Shown in pieces: positions 1 to 8,598 of a stretch of 18,581 nucleotides of DNA; positions within the stretch are counted from its first letter, which is position 1; the number at the start of each line of letters is the position of its first letter. Below the pieces are notes generated by a model. That model searched no databases and had not been told where the DNA came from. It was given only the letters and a program-made list of their open reading frames with translations. The position numbers and the translations under genes are program-made. Source of the stretch: Amoeboradix gromovi (Eukaryota; Sanchytriomycota; Sanchytriomycetes; Sanchytriales; Sanchytriaceae). The DNA is taken from positions 1 through 18,581 of the forward strand of contig JADGIF010000126.1 in assembly GCA_018985225.1 (NCBI GenBank). The letters are read 5' to 3'.

Positions 1-1
1 T

Positions 2-1213
2 AAACAAATCAAACACGATGCCCTTAGAATAGCTGGCTCCACCGCAGCTGCCGACTTGAAGGCATTTGCTATGCAGTTTAAAGTATGCGTTGGAGTGCTA
101 AAGTCTAGCTGTGTGCTGAACGTGCCAGAGTCTACAATTAAACTGATTGCTTACTTGTATTCAGCGTCTGCTAGTTTGTCTTCGCAGTGTTTGAAATACT
201 ATGAGACCATCATGATGGAACGCACCACCCAGAATACAGGTGTTGAAATTACCAGCTCCATAGTCTCTTGTCCAGGAGATCGAACAAGTAATAGACTAAG
301 AAAAAGGAATGGGATCCAAATTTTTGGGATCGTAATGGTTTTTTCTATAGCTGCTGGTTTTGCGTTATATTTTCTAAGATTGCTCTTACAGTCAATAGCA
401 TATGCCTTAGAGGATATCAATTTACGTGAATGTTTTATTCGTGCAAGTCATAGAACTGGCGATGCTGTTAATTCTCTTCGATTGAGGCTAAACTTGAAGG
501 TTTCAGCCGACTATTACATTAGCCATCTGACCCCCAACGATGCTTTTGATAGATATGGGAAGTCCCTAGAGACGTTTGATCTGGAGGGCTTAAAAGAGGT
601 TATGAGAAACGAGCCCATAGAGTATCCCTTGAGAAGCAACGGGAAAGCTCGTTCCGAATTGTTTTTTAAACTGCTCTATTCCATTCAGCTCAAATGCCTT
701 GAACATAGAGCTTCAAAAAGCGAGGAAAGTAGCGAGGAAGCCTTGCGTTCGTACTTGAATAACATAACAGAAACAGCTACTCTTGAGATGAGAAACAATC
801 TTTACCTGATTAAAATCGCAATTCTCATTTTAATTGACATTGGCAGTATACAAAGTGCAAAGCGGATACTGATGGATGTAAAGGGTTCGAATGGCATTAG
901 AACTACAGGAAGCGTAGAGGCGGCACTAGACGATGAAAGTATTGTGAGTACTGAAGTTCAGACTTTAAAAAGTGAGCTAATCACGAAGCTTGAAAATTTT
1001 CTAGATGCACTAGATGGGAATTGTGCTATCTGTTTAAATCCACTCAGAAGTAGTGATGTTCCCTTGCTATTGAATTGCCTACATTTGTATCATGAGGAAT
1101 GCATAAATACTTGGCTTACAGACCATGATACTTGCCCAGTTTGTAAGACCGCAGATGCTAGGAGCTCTGATATAAAAATTAATTTAGCGGATCTGCGAAC
1201 GCAGGATGTATGA
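2..1213 (+). CDS. Membrane-anchored RING-H2 E3 ubiquitin ligase-like protein (5' partial)
   Basis: Probable E3 ubiquitin ligase acting at a membrane. A C-terminal RING-H2 finger is encoded at about 1022-1144, with the pattern C-x2-C-x14-C-x-H-x2-H-x2-C-x10-C-x2-C. It keeps the Trp after the sixth ligand (I-N-T-W) and the Pro after the seventh (C-P-V-C), both used for E2 binding in this family. A hydrophobic segment at about 311-410 (from G-I-Q-I-F-G through L-R-L-L-L) follows a basic stretch R-L-R-K-R and should be one membrane anchor. About 200 residues without a recognised domain separate the anchor from the RING. The frame is open from base 2 with no upstream stop, so the true start may lie outside the window. 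In-frame ATGs at 71 and 212 are the inside alternatives, and ATG 212 would still keep the anchor. Ends in TGA. The substrate cannot be inferred. Confidence 0.85.
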   Translation, partial: KQIKHDALRIAGSTAAADLKAFAMQFKVCVGVLKSSCVLNVPESTIKLIAYLYSASASLSSQCLKYYETIMMERTTQNTGVEITSSIVSCPGDRTSNRLRKRNGIQIFGIVMVFSIAAGFALYFLRLLLQSIAYALEDINLRECFIRASHRTGDAVNSLRLRLNLKVSADYYISHLTPNDAFDRYGKSLETFDLEGLKEVMRNEPIEYPLRSNGKARSELFFKLLYSIQLKCLEHRASKSEESSEEALRSYLNNITETATLEMRNNLYLIKIAILILIDIGSIQSAKRILMDVKGSNGIRTTGSVEAALDDESIVSTEVQTLKSELITKLENFLDALDGNCAICLNPLRSSDVPLLLNCLHLYHEECINTWLTDHDTCPVCKTADARSSDIKINLADLRTQDV

Positions 1214-1371
1214 GTACTTGACATTAAATACTTTAATTTCTGGAAGATCTAACTGCCTAAGCTACGCGACTCGTTTTTCAGGTGTGCAGATTTAAAGCAG
1301 CCTAAAGGGACTAACTGTGAAACTTGGAATACCTTAGTCGTGGCTCGTATGAGAAAGAAATTGCAGTTGAC

Positions 1372-1407
1372 AATTTAATTGAATAAACCATTTATCGTGA
1401 TAACATG
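1372..1407 (+). repeat. 36-bp direct repeat, copy 1
   Basis: AATTTAATTGAATAAACC followed by a 17-base core TTTATCGTGATAACATG. The core recurs exactly at 2809-2825, and the whole 36-bp block matches 2791-2825 at about 33 of 36 positions. It lies 63 bases before the ATG of the Fanzor-like remnant. It could be a promoter element, a duplicated 3' end or the edge of a mobile unit. Confidence 0.75.
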
Positions 1408-1470
1408 AATTTATAGTTCCAGTAGTTCTTACTAGAACTTTCTGATTAAACAGCAGAACTTTTTTTTAAC

Positions 1471-1674
1471 ATGGCAAACGGCTTGAAAGACATTGATAGA
1501 AGCAATGGCGCATCAACTAGTCAGACTCCGTACTAGGTGTACACTGAGGAAACCGATTTGTACGTATGTAGAAACTGTAATTTACGGGCGGATAGAGATT
1601 ACAAGGCGGCAAGGACCATATGGCTGAGAATGTGTAACCTCATTCATTCCCGACCAAGGTTAGTGGAATGGTGA
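1471..1674 (+). pseudogene. Fanzor/TnpB-like zinc-ribbon remnant
   Basis: Decayed C-terminal fragment of a Fanzor-type (eukaryotic TnpB/OrfB) RNA-guided nuclease. One frame runs 1471-1674 with a single internal TAG at 1534-1536. Before the stop it reads S-T-S-Q-T-P-Y, matching the T-S-x-T-C-x-x-C-G entry to the zinc ribbon but with both Cys lost. After the stop come V-C-R-N-C-N-L (1564-1584) and R-A-D-R-D-Y-K-A-A-R-T-I (1585-1620). These match the second C-x-x-C knuckle and the D-R-D-x-N-A-A-x-N-I block that carries the last RuvC acidic residue in this superfamily. The rest of the nuclease is not detectable upstream, so it cannot be active. Family assignment rests on motif order and spacing. 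Fanzor is preferred over bacterial TnpB only because the surroundings are eukaryotic. Confidence 0.68.
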
Positions 1675-1829
1675 GAAACTCCCTTGATATTCCCGAAAAC
1701 CAAGACGTTTCTTAAGATACTAAGATGACTTGATAATTGCGCAATATCCAAAATTTGAACAAACGCTATTGGCTTCTCAACACGTGCAGTATTATAGCAA
1801 CATCAAGTTAGTATTCATTTCTCGTATTG

Positions 1830-2720
1830 ATGATTTTACTGGCTATCCTACTAGAAACATTACTGGCTACAAGAATTTTAGGTGAGACTAATTCAGAGCC
1901 TAAAGCAGCCCAAGGAGAAAGCGACGCAACCTCTTTCTTGAGCGTTAATACTTTGTGCAAATTGTGGGAAAATGCGTACCTGTATCATGCTGAAACTTTT
2001 AAGTTGAGTGATGAATACTTCAATGCAAGATATTCAGAGATCGCCAATTATGTCAACAGACAAGACTTTGACTCTACCAAATATGATTTTAGAACTGTGA
2101 TTTTCAATTCATACTGTGGATTGGACCCTGCAGAATCAACCGACTACAGAATGACCAGAATGTGTAATGACTTGTACAGCGACGGTCTGAGTGCTGTGAA
2201 TTGGTTTTATTTCATTACAACTCAGGGTTTAAGTGCACCAAATACGAAAAAACAGGTACTTGGTGTGGTAACAGTTGATACTGTGGCATTGCATTTTAAT
2301 TTAGCACACATTGAGGTAACCGCATATGCAAGAATATTCGCAAGTAACTTGAGAGCACTATTTGATCTTTCTCCTGAGAATATCAACAATTTGGCACAAT
2401 TAGGAATAATCGTTTATAATAGCGATTTCAAAGACAAGTACTATGGACAAGATACGCGATTTCTTAGTAGTCAACTGGAAAACGTAAACTTAGAGAATTT
2501 GATTGACAGCCAGGATGTTGAAACGGAAACAAAGAAATTTAGAATAGCTCTGATCTTTAAAATAACTAGCGATGATAATTTTGTTTATACTGTGATCAAT
2601 GCCAAGAAAAATAACGGGTGGACGCAGGAGCAGATTGACTTGTTTGATTTGATCATTGAAAACAGATTTAGACGAGGAAAATCATGGTGGAAATCTTTTC
2701 TTTTCATGCACTACAACTAA
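1830..2720 (+). CDS. Secreted protein of unknown function
   Basis: 296-residue protein I do not recognise. The start is ATG 1830; the TTG just before it is discounted because this is a eukaryotic gene. The N-terminus M-I-L-L-A-I-L-L-E-T-L-L-A-T-R-I-L-G is a convincing signal peptide, and no later transmembrane segment is evident, so the product is probably secreted or lumenal. The mature part is mostly amphipathic and rich in N, D and Y, with three Cys spread over the first third (C-K-L-W, Y-C-G-L, M-C-N-D). It ends in a basic, aromatic tail R-F-R-R-G-K-S-W-W-K. It sits between a dead Fanzor-like fragment and a dead member of a secreted family. Coding looks intact across the whole frame. Function is unknown. 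Confidence 0.8.
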   Translation: MILLAILLETLLATRILGETNSEPKAAQGESDATSFLSVNTLCKLWENAYLYHAETFKLSDEYFNARYSEIANYVNRQDFDSTKYDFRTVIFNSYCGLDPAESTDYRMTRMCNDLYSDGLSAVNWFYFITTQGLSAPNTKKQVLGVVTVDTVALHFNLAHIEVTAYARIFASNLRALFDLSPENINNLAQLGIIVYNSDFKDKYYGQDTRFLSSQLENVNLENLIDSQDVETETKKFRIALIFKITSDDNFVYTVINAKKNNGWTQEQIDLFDLIIENRFRRGKSWWKSFLFMHYN

Positions 2721-2790
2721 TAAACTTGAGTCTCTTTCTCCCACTCACTGGTTTCACGCAATGCATTAATTGAAGTCAAACAGACAGTAA

Positions 2791-2825
2791 AATTTATTGA
2801 GTAAACTATTTATCGTGATAACATG
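2791..2825 (+). repeat. 36-bp direct repeat, copy 2
   Basis: Second copy of the block at 1372-1407, with two substitutions and one missing base outside the exact 17-base core (TTTATCGTGATAACATG, 2809-2825). It lies 51 bases before the ATG at 2877 that opens a broken secreted-family gene. Both copies therefore sit at a similar distance upstream of a dead reading frame. Confidence 0.75.
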
Positions 2826-2876
2826 CTCTCTTTTATATAAGCATTCTTCTTTGTAAGACACTTCAAACGGGTAAAA

Positions 2877-3177
2877 ATGCGGTATATCTCGTATTCATCA
2901 ATCACAAGTAGTTCTAAACCTCTTAATGCTGAATATGTCCCATGTAAAATAATAACTAAAAAATACATTGTACACTCATCGACATTGAGAAACTGGTGTG
3001 GATACAGATTATATGGCAGCTAGGAACATATACATCAAGTATATGCATCCTTATTCAATCACGGCTCAGGGTAGAGAAAGCGTGAGCAATCACTGTAACG
3101 GAGAAACTAACATTAGTTTCTCTGTGGAAATTCTCGGTTTTCTCGGAAATGCGTCTTTTACCGTGAAGAACACTTAA
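2877..3177 (+). pseudogene. Broken member of the C-x-x-Y-L-Y-G secreted family
   Basis: Apparent third copy of the small secreted family whose intact members lie at 8599-9060 and 10709-11155. Frame 2877-3023 encodes 48 codons ending in TAG. Just before the stop it contains L-R-N-W-C-G-Y-R-L-Y-G-S, to be compared with L-K-N-D-C-S-T-Y-L-Y-G-Y-S in the 8599 gene. A shifted frame, 3043-3177, then gives G-E-T-N-I-S-F-S-V-E-I-L, comparable with G-E-D-I-T-F-T-L-I-L-P in the same gene. About 35 codons separate the two motifs here and 33 in the intact gene, which supports one gene broken by a stop and a frameshift. No clear signal peptide remains at the 5' end. The alternative is chance similarity of two short ORFs. 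Confidence 0.45.
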
Positions 3178-3204
3178 TGATGTTATAAAGATGGCATTTA
3201 TTGA

Positions 3205-5343
3205 TTAACTTCGCTTTACCACAACATTGGAGCTGAAGAGCCTGTACATTTGATCATCCTTTTCCTTCAGCAATGATTTGAATTTGTGTAATTGAAACTG
3301 CAATTGACCAAGTCGTAATTGCAGTCTACTCTGATTGGACTCCAACTCGAGTATCTTACTTTTACTATCACTTAACTGACTGTTGAAAGTAATTCGCGAC
3401 TTGTTTAATTCAGACTCATGCTCATTTTCTTGTTTTTTTTGTTGATTTAAATGATAATTTACAGCGCTATCTATTTTAATATTCAGGTCTAGAATCTTTT
3501 TGCAGCCGCTCATGTATTTTAAATTTAGAAAATGCGATCTACATGCACACCTATACAGAATCAAAAGAGAGATATTAGAGATATCAGATTTACTTATTGC
3601 GATGACCTGAAAAGGTCTTGTACGCGGTATCACAAAAAACTTTTCGATCGACTGTATATTTAAAGATGCTGGAACCCCATCAGTAAGTATCACAGTACGG
3701 ATGGCAAAGCTTGATGGCTTTGTCATCATGTTCCACGAAATTAAAAAAGACTGATATTTGTTCAGTTTATGCAACCATATGCATATTTTATTCTGTTTTT
3801 TATTATTAACGCAATTATCTAGCTTTAATTTATTCTGGTTACTCTTTAAGTAAGCAATACAGTTCATATATAAAGTATTATAAGTAGCCAAAGGATTTTG
3901 AATTACAGTGGGATAGTATGTCTCACGAATTCTAAGTGCATTGTTTGGGGTGATAGTGAACAACTTATCACTGAATAAATTACAGAGAACGGGAAAAGTG
4001 CGAGGTATATATAACACTTTACTGTAATTACTCTGATTATTATTGTTGAATGATGCAAATAGCAAGGCAGTAGTCGCAGCAAATTTTAATGTATTTCTCT
4101 GAATAGTCTTGTGATATTTATTGAAGAACTTTGTAAATAGCAGCACTTTAAACAGGTCTGCATTAACCGGCCTAGTTACAGAAGCAAGCTTATAAGTTGC
4201 AGTGGAATGTTCAAATGATATTCTAGGGAATACAGAAAAAAGATATTTTGCATCGCATTTCATAGCAAGCAGCTCTTCTTTGCTGTATTTGAAGTCATTA
4301 CTGGATTTTAGCAACAAAAGTTTTGTATTTTCTAATCGGTTTCTAGTACCAGTTAACACTTTATCAACAAGCAACTCGTTGGAATATTTGTGTTTAGTAA
4401 ACCGACTAATATACGACATTTTAAGAAAAATGCTCTCAAAGTTGTAGCTAAGGGTACGTGGAAAAAAAGAGAGTAAAGTGAAAGTGCTCATGTGATGTTT
4501 GTTAATCTGAATTGAGATCAAATTACTTATTGCCGTTTTCTTAAATAGTAATGTGTCGTATGATGAGTCAAAAAGATGTTTAAGAGATATATCGCTTATT
4601 TGCTTGTATTCGTACAGCATCTTCTCATATTTGACAAAACCAGGTTTAATGCGAGGCAATCTAAACGATTTAATTGCAAGCGATGAAAGCAGCATATTTG
4701 ATGCAGAATTCTTGTACAGATAATAATACAGTGTAGTGATGCTAATAAATGCTAGTACATCAATGACAACCGGAGATTTAGTGATATGATGATAGGGCGT
4801 AGCTAGAGTAAAGTTACAACAAGTTTTCGTAGAGTTTTTAAAAGTAAAAGTGGATTTCATAAGAGTGAGCGTAGTTTTTAAGACATCCTTTTTAAGCTTG
4901 TTGAGTCTGAAGTTAAGGCTATAAATTATTTGGTTCAACTGGATAATTCTTGCAGAGCTGGATTCAATCTCAATAGATTTATGATTCATGATATCTGATA
5001 AACATTTCAAATCTAATTGCAACTGCTTATTTAACAAACTTGAGTCAATAAGCTGAAATTCCATATTGCACTGAGTTTTAATGGAGCTCTGAATTGATTT
5101 GTTGATTTCTGCATAGCACGTTTGGAAAGTAAAAGCAAGTGTGTTTAAGTTGGTGCTGTTCGGTGTAGGTAGTAGCGATTTCTTATTCATCTCGAGGGAA
5201 TTATGCCTTTGCAATCCTGCTTGACTCTCTATGAGTCTTGAATATATTTGTTGATTATTAGCTCTAAGAGTCTCATTTTCTATGGTCAGGTCATAAGCTA
5301 GTCTAGTCAGATTTACTATTCTCTTTTCGAGTATTTCTGTCAT
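3205..5343 (-). CDS. Coiled-coil-ended protein of unknown function
   Basis: 712 residues, ATG at 5343, stop TAA. Residues 1-40 and about 95-165 have coiled-coil-like heptads with many L, I, N and E. Residues 625-705 form a second long, polar coiled coil (Q-Q-K-K-Q-E-N-E-H-E-S-E-L onward). The middle (about 170-610) is rich in S, T, N, F, L and Y and not recognisable. It includes one hydrophobic stretch near 192-210 that could span a membrane. A short motif, hydrophobic-Pro-Arg-(Thr/Ile), recurs at residues 230, 295, 373, 447 and 573, the first four spaced 65-78 residues apart, hinting at degenerate internal repeats. It lies 214 bp downstream of the propeller/TPR gene on the same strand. A structural or tethering role is a guess from architecture only. 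Confidence 0.75.
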   Translation of the reverse strand: MTEILEKRIVNLTRLAYDLTIENETLRANNQQIYSRLIESQAGLQRHNSLEMNKKSLLPTPNSTNLNTLAFTFQTCYAEINKSIQSSIKTQCNMEFQLIDSSLLNKQLQLDLKCLSDIMNHKSIEIESSSARIIQLNQIIYSLNFRLNKLKKDVLKTTLTLMKSTFTFKNSTKTCCNFTLATPYHHITKSPVVIDVLAFISITTLYYYLYKNSASNMLLSSLAIKSFRLPRIKPGFVKYEKMLYEYKQISDISLKHLFDSSYDTLLFKKTAISNLISIQINKHHMSTFTLLSFFPRTLSYNFESIFLKMSYISRFTKHKYSNELLVDKVLTGTRNRLENTKLLLLKSSNDFKYSKEELLAMKCDAKYLFSVFPRISFEHSTATYKLASVTRPVNADLFKVLLFTKFFNKYHKTIQRNTLKFAATTALLFASFNNNNQSNYSKVLYIPRTFPVLCNLFSDKLFTITPNNALRIRETYYPTVIQNPLATYNTLYMNCIAYLKSNQNKLKLDNCVNNKKQNKICIWLHKLNKYQSFLISWNMMTKPSSFAIRTVILTDGVPASLNIQSIEKFFVIPRTRPFQVIAISKSDISNISLLILYRCACRSHFLNLKYMSGCKKILDLNIKIDSAVNYHLNQQKKQENEHESELNKSRITFNSQLSDSKSKILELESNQSRLQLRLGQLQFQLHKFKSLLKEKDDQMYRLFSSNVVVKRS

Positions 5344-5557
5344 GATGGCCTAAAGAAAAACTTAAAATGCTTTCAGATTAACTGAAAATATAATTTTCAG
5401 AATTAAAGCTACCTTATAACGGAGTGTTTGCATTTGTTCATCCTTAAAAGCACCAATGTTAAGTTTTTTGCAATAACAAGCATGATTACATTGAGAGTAA
5501 CAGGTTAGTGGGGCCTTTAAAAGTAAAACTGATATGGCGCACTTAGTATGTGCATAG

Positions 5558-8395
5558 TTATTTACTGCTCTCCAACTTTTTAATAACCTGCTTAATATCT
5601 TTGTCTCTTATTAAACGACATTTCCCTATTAGTGCTTCCATTACCCGCAAACATTCTTCATTATCTAATCTCAAGCCTTTAACAAACACATTGACCAATT
5701 CCAAATCTCGTCTAACATCAGATGTATCGGTTTTTAGCTTGCTCATTAACTTTATTTTAGTTTCAAGCAAGGCGCTAATGCTGTTATAGTCCCCAAGTTC
5801 TCCGCATTTTTGAATCCTCAAGTCCAAAGTCAGAATTGCCTTTTGGTACTCTTTATGGGTCAAATAGTACTCCAAAGCATAATCTAAATATCCCATCTTT
5901 ACATATATATCTCCTAGTTCTATTTCCCGAGATTTGTTCAATAAAGAATGCATATCTTTAGTGATTTTTATATCTTCTGTTATTATAAGCTTCAACGCTG
6001 ACTTGTATGATTTCTGATCAAGTAAAAGCATTACTTTTTCTACTGGGCTTACTTTGGTGTCTCTAGAAGTCATGTTTTCATCTTTTTTATCAACTGACAG
6101 AGATTCTTTTAAACTTATCTTTTCAGCACTTTTCCAGCTTATATTCATAATTTTATCATAATATAAGTTACTTTGCTGTTTATTTATACCCTCCAACACT
6201 ATTCCTACCTGCTTCATTCCCTCTTTATCCATTTCCAAATTCATGAGCGTATTCACTACAAACTGCTCATTCAAGGTCGATATGTTCTCTTTTATGTAAT
6301 CGAGTATGTGATAGCTGCATTTTGCACTTGAATAGCATTTGATCACATCATCTCCTTGTGAAGTGGCTGCCAAATGATAGAAATCGAGTTTCTCTACCGG
6401 CTTTGGGGCTTTGCCCAACTTCAGTAGAACACTAAAGGTGCTTTGGCCACTAAGAGTATAATGTTCCAATGCAGACTGGTAGTCCTCTATGCTCTGCTTA
6501 TAATCACCAATCAATGCGTACACTTCATTTCTATTTATTAGCGGGGCTAGTTTACTGTAATCTCTGTCTAGGACACTATACAGCAGACTAGACGGACAGC
6601 TCTTATAGTACTTGATTTGACTCTGAATCGGTGCATCAACATCAGGAATTTCAAATTTTTTTTTGGCGCCATTTAGATCCACGTTTAACTGCATTAGTAA
6701 TTCTTCATCTGTTCCATAAAGTTGCAACTGAATCTGGCAATAATGTTTAAATGGATGCTTCAGCAATATGAACAAGATTAAACATGTCTTGTAGCCATCT
6801 GTGGAGCATTTTTGCAGTTCATAAAAGTCCATTATGTTGTTGAATAAGCATGACGTATCATGCTGGAAAAAGCTTAGGGTATGTTTGTTCGATTTCATTG
6901 GAGTAACCGCGTCATAAGCGGTATAATAGTAGGGCAAATGTAAATTGCAGGCATCTATTTTGGTGATAAAATATACATCATCGAACAAACAGTAGAGACA
7001 GCCATTTAACATGAATGCAGGACATTCTTGATCCCACATAAACTGTACAAGTTTATCTTTTACTTTCCAGCTATCAAATGATGTCAAACTCATTATTTCT
7101 AGGCAGTCCGTATAAATAGCAATAAATTGCGCATTTCTTGATATAGAAAGCATTTCTGGTTTTCTAACCTGCTTGGAATGCACGATAGTATTACTACTGT
7201 ATATATTTATTGTGCTATCCCAATAAGTAACCATAATTGATCCAACAATGTCAAGTAGTTCATGCTTTATTGCCTTTTGCTGCAGGGGTTTAGCTAAATC
7301 ATCAATGCTATACTGAAGTATAGTCATACCATCACCCAGATACAAATAATTTGCATCTAAAGCGTAAAATTGCATTTTAAAACTGTATTTTAGTGACAGC
7401 ACCTGATCCAAAGAATAAACTTTTAATTCATCAGAAATCACAAAAAGACATTTCATGTACTTCAGTTCTCTAATAAGACCAGTGTTGTAGACTTTGCTGT
7501 TGTATAGGACATTATTTGCGGCTATTTGATGCACAGGAAATGGTTGCGAGTCAATTGATAGAAATGGCAAGACGTGAAAATCTATTATACGATTACTAAC
7601 AGCTATGAATGAGTTAGAATAAGGCACTAGATAATCCACTATGTAGTTATAAGCAATAAATGTTTCTATTGCAAAGTTGTTGAGAAATATTATTTTTATT
7701 CCATGAGAAGTATTCAAACACAGGGCATTGTTAAGATACACGACCGATTTAGGAATGACATCCAAACGAATAGTTTTGAGCTTACGAGTGGCTATATTGA
7801 ACTGGTGTATGTGATGTTTATGCTGAAAAGTGAAAAGATCCGAGTTGCGGTGCACAACAGCGGAAATATCAATTGGTATAGATTCAAAGCACTCATTGTT
7901 ACGATAATAGTGAACACCAGTAGTGGTAGCAATTACAATTTCATTTGAATTTAATATACAGGATAAAATGCAGTTTATTTTTATACTTGACAGCGAATTA
8001 TGATAAACAAACAACTGCGTGTCATTGAACATGAGAATATCATTAGGATATTCGATTACAGTGGAAATAGAAGCAGGAATAGAAAGATTGTTAAAAACAG
8101 TATGAGAAGAAAAAGATTGAACTAAACCAAATTTGGAACTAAAGATGGAAATGGGTACATCTACAAAGTCACCAAGATCAATCAATGAACTATCGTATTG
8201 GTAGAGTATGGATTCACGGACAATAAATATGCTATTGTTAGAGGCAAACAAATGAGATACCTTGTCGGAAATGAATGCAAAATCATTAAAACCTGCTCTA
8301 ATGTACAGCTTACCATTATGCAAAATAGCTGTTTGATTATCAGTGTGTTTGAAAACATCAAATGGTTGGTTGATGAAGGATGGTTGAAATAGCAT
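5558..8395 (-). CDS. Beta-propeller plus TPR scaffold protein (IFT/coat-like architecture)
   Basis: 945 residues, ATG at 8395, stop TAA. The first ~490 residues are short beta-strand repeats of WD/propeller type, long enough for two propellers (roughly 15-280 and 290-490). An example is V-T-Y-W-D-S-T-I-N-I-Y-S near 389-400. The second half is helical with TPR-like units: N-E-V-Y-A-L-I-G-D-Y near 623-632 with the following helix, and 825-885, including L-G-D-I-Y-V-K-M-G-Y-L-D-Y-A-L-E-Y-Y. A lysine- and serine-rich linker lies at about 750-785. Propellers followed by TPR/solenoid is the architecture of IFT-A/IFT-B subunits, Elongator subunit 1 and membrane-coat proteins. I see no C-terminal zinc finger or other signature to choose among them. 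It is divergent from the 8599 gene, with 203 bp between starts. Confidence 0.8.
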   Translation of the reverse strand: MLFQPSFINQPFDVFKHTDNQTAILHNGKLYIRAGFNDFAFISDKVSHLFASNNSIFIVRESILYQYDSSLIDLGDFVDVPISIFSSKFGLVQSFSSHTVFNNLSIPASISTVIEYPNDILMFNDTQLFVYHNSLSSIKINCILSCILNSNEIVIATTTGVHYYRNNECFESIPIDISAVVHRNSDLFTFQHKHHIHQFNIATRKLKTIRLDVIPKSVVYLNNALCLNTSHGIKIIFLNNFAIETFIAYNYIVDYLVPYSNSFIAVSNRIIDFHVLPFLSIDSQPFPVHQIAANNVLYNSKVYNTGLIRELKYMKCLFVISDELKVYSLDQVLSLKYSFKMQFYALDANYLYLGDGMTILQYSIDDLAKPLQQKAIKHELLDIVGSIMVTYWDSTINIYSSNTIVHSKQVRKPEMLSISRNAQFIAIYTDCLEIMSLTSFDSWKVKDKLVQFMWDQECPAFMLNGCLYCLFDDVYFITKIDACNLHLPYYYTAYDAVTPMKSNKHTLSFFQHDTSCLFNNIMDFYELQKCSTDGYKTCLILFILLKHPFKHYCQIQLQLYGTDEELLMQLNVDLNGAKKKFEIPDVDAPIQSQIKYYKSCPSSLLYSVLDRDYSKLAPLINRNEVYALIGDYKQSIEDYQSALEHYTLSGQSTFSVLLKLGKAPKPVEKLDFYHLAATSQGDDVIKCYSSAKCSYHILDYIKENISTLNEQFVVNTLMNLEMDKEGMKQVGIVLEGINKQQSNLYYDKIMNISWKSAEKISLKESLSVDKKDENMTSRDTKVSPVEKVMLLLDQKSYKSALKLIITEDIKITKDMHSLLNKSREIELGDIYVKMGYLDYALEYYLTHKEYQKAILTLDLRIQKCGELGDYNSISALLETKIKLMSKLKTDTSDVRRDLELVNVFVKGLRLDNEECLRVMEALIGKCRLIRDKDIKQVIKKLESSK

Positions 8396-8598
8396 TTTGT
8401 TTCAAAATTAAAATCAATAAAAAAGAATAATGTGCCTAAAAGTTAGTCATACGATTTTTACGAACGCTGAAAAAGTTTTCAATTACAGATCTCACAGAGC
8501 TAATTATTAGAATTTTATTGCTTGGCCCAATGAAAGGTCATGAATAATGAAAAACAGGGTAACCAAACATTTAAATAGTGTCTACTCGAACTTTTTTC
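8396..8598. promoter_or_regulatory. Divergent intergenic region (shared promoter candidate)
   Basis: 203 bp, AT-rich, between the ATG of the minus-strand propeller/TPR gene and the ATG of the plus-strand secreted gene. Both 5' ends face each other, so promoters for both must lie here or inside the neighbouring genes. No box or initiator motif stands out. Confidence 0.4.

Noticed and set aside
1800-1835. TCATTT before the 1830 gene and TCATCT before the channel ATG as trichomonad-type initiator elements
   Set aside because: The other genes lack a T-C-A-Y-W motif at a comparable position, so there is no consistent initiator and the lineage cannot be inferred from it.
2930-2945. TATGTCCCATG as another TIR copy
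   Set aside because: The flanking A-G-T-T-T-T-T block and the rest of the TIR consensus are absent; it lies inside the broken secreted-family frame.
8578-8580. GTG, and TTG at 1827, 11270 and 16470, as translation starts
   Set aside because: Eukaryotic genes start at ATG, and in each case an in-frame ATG shortly downstream gives a better N-terminus (a signal peptide in three of the four).
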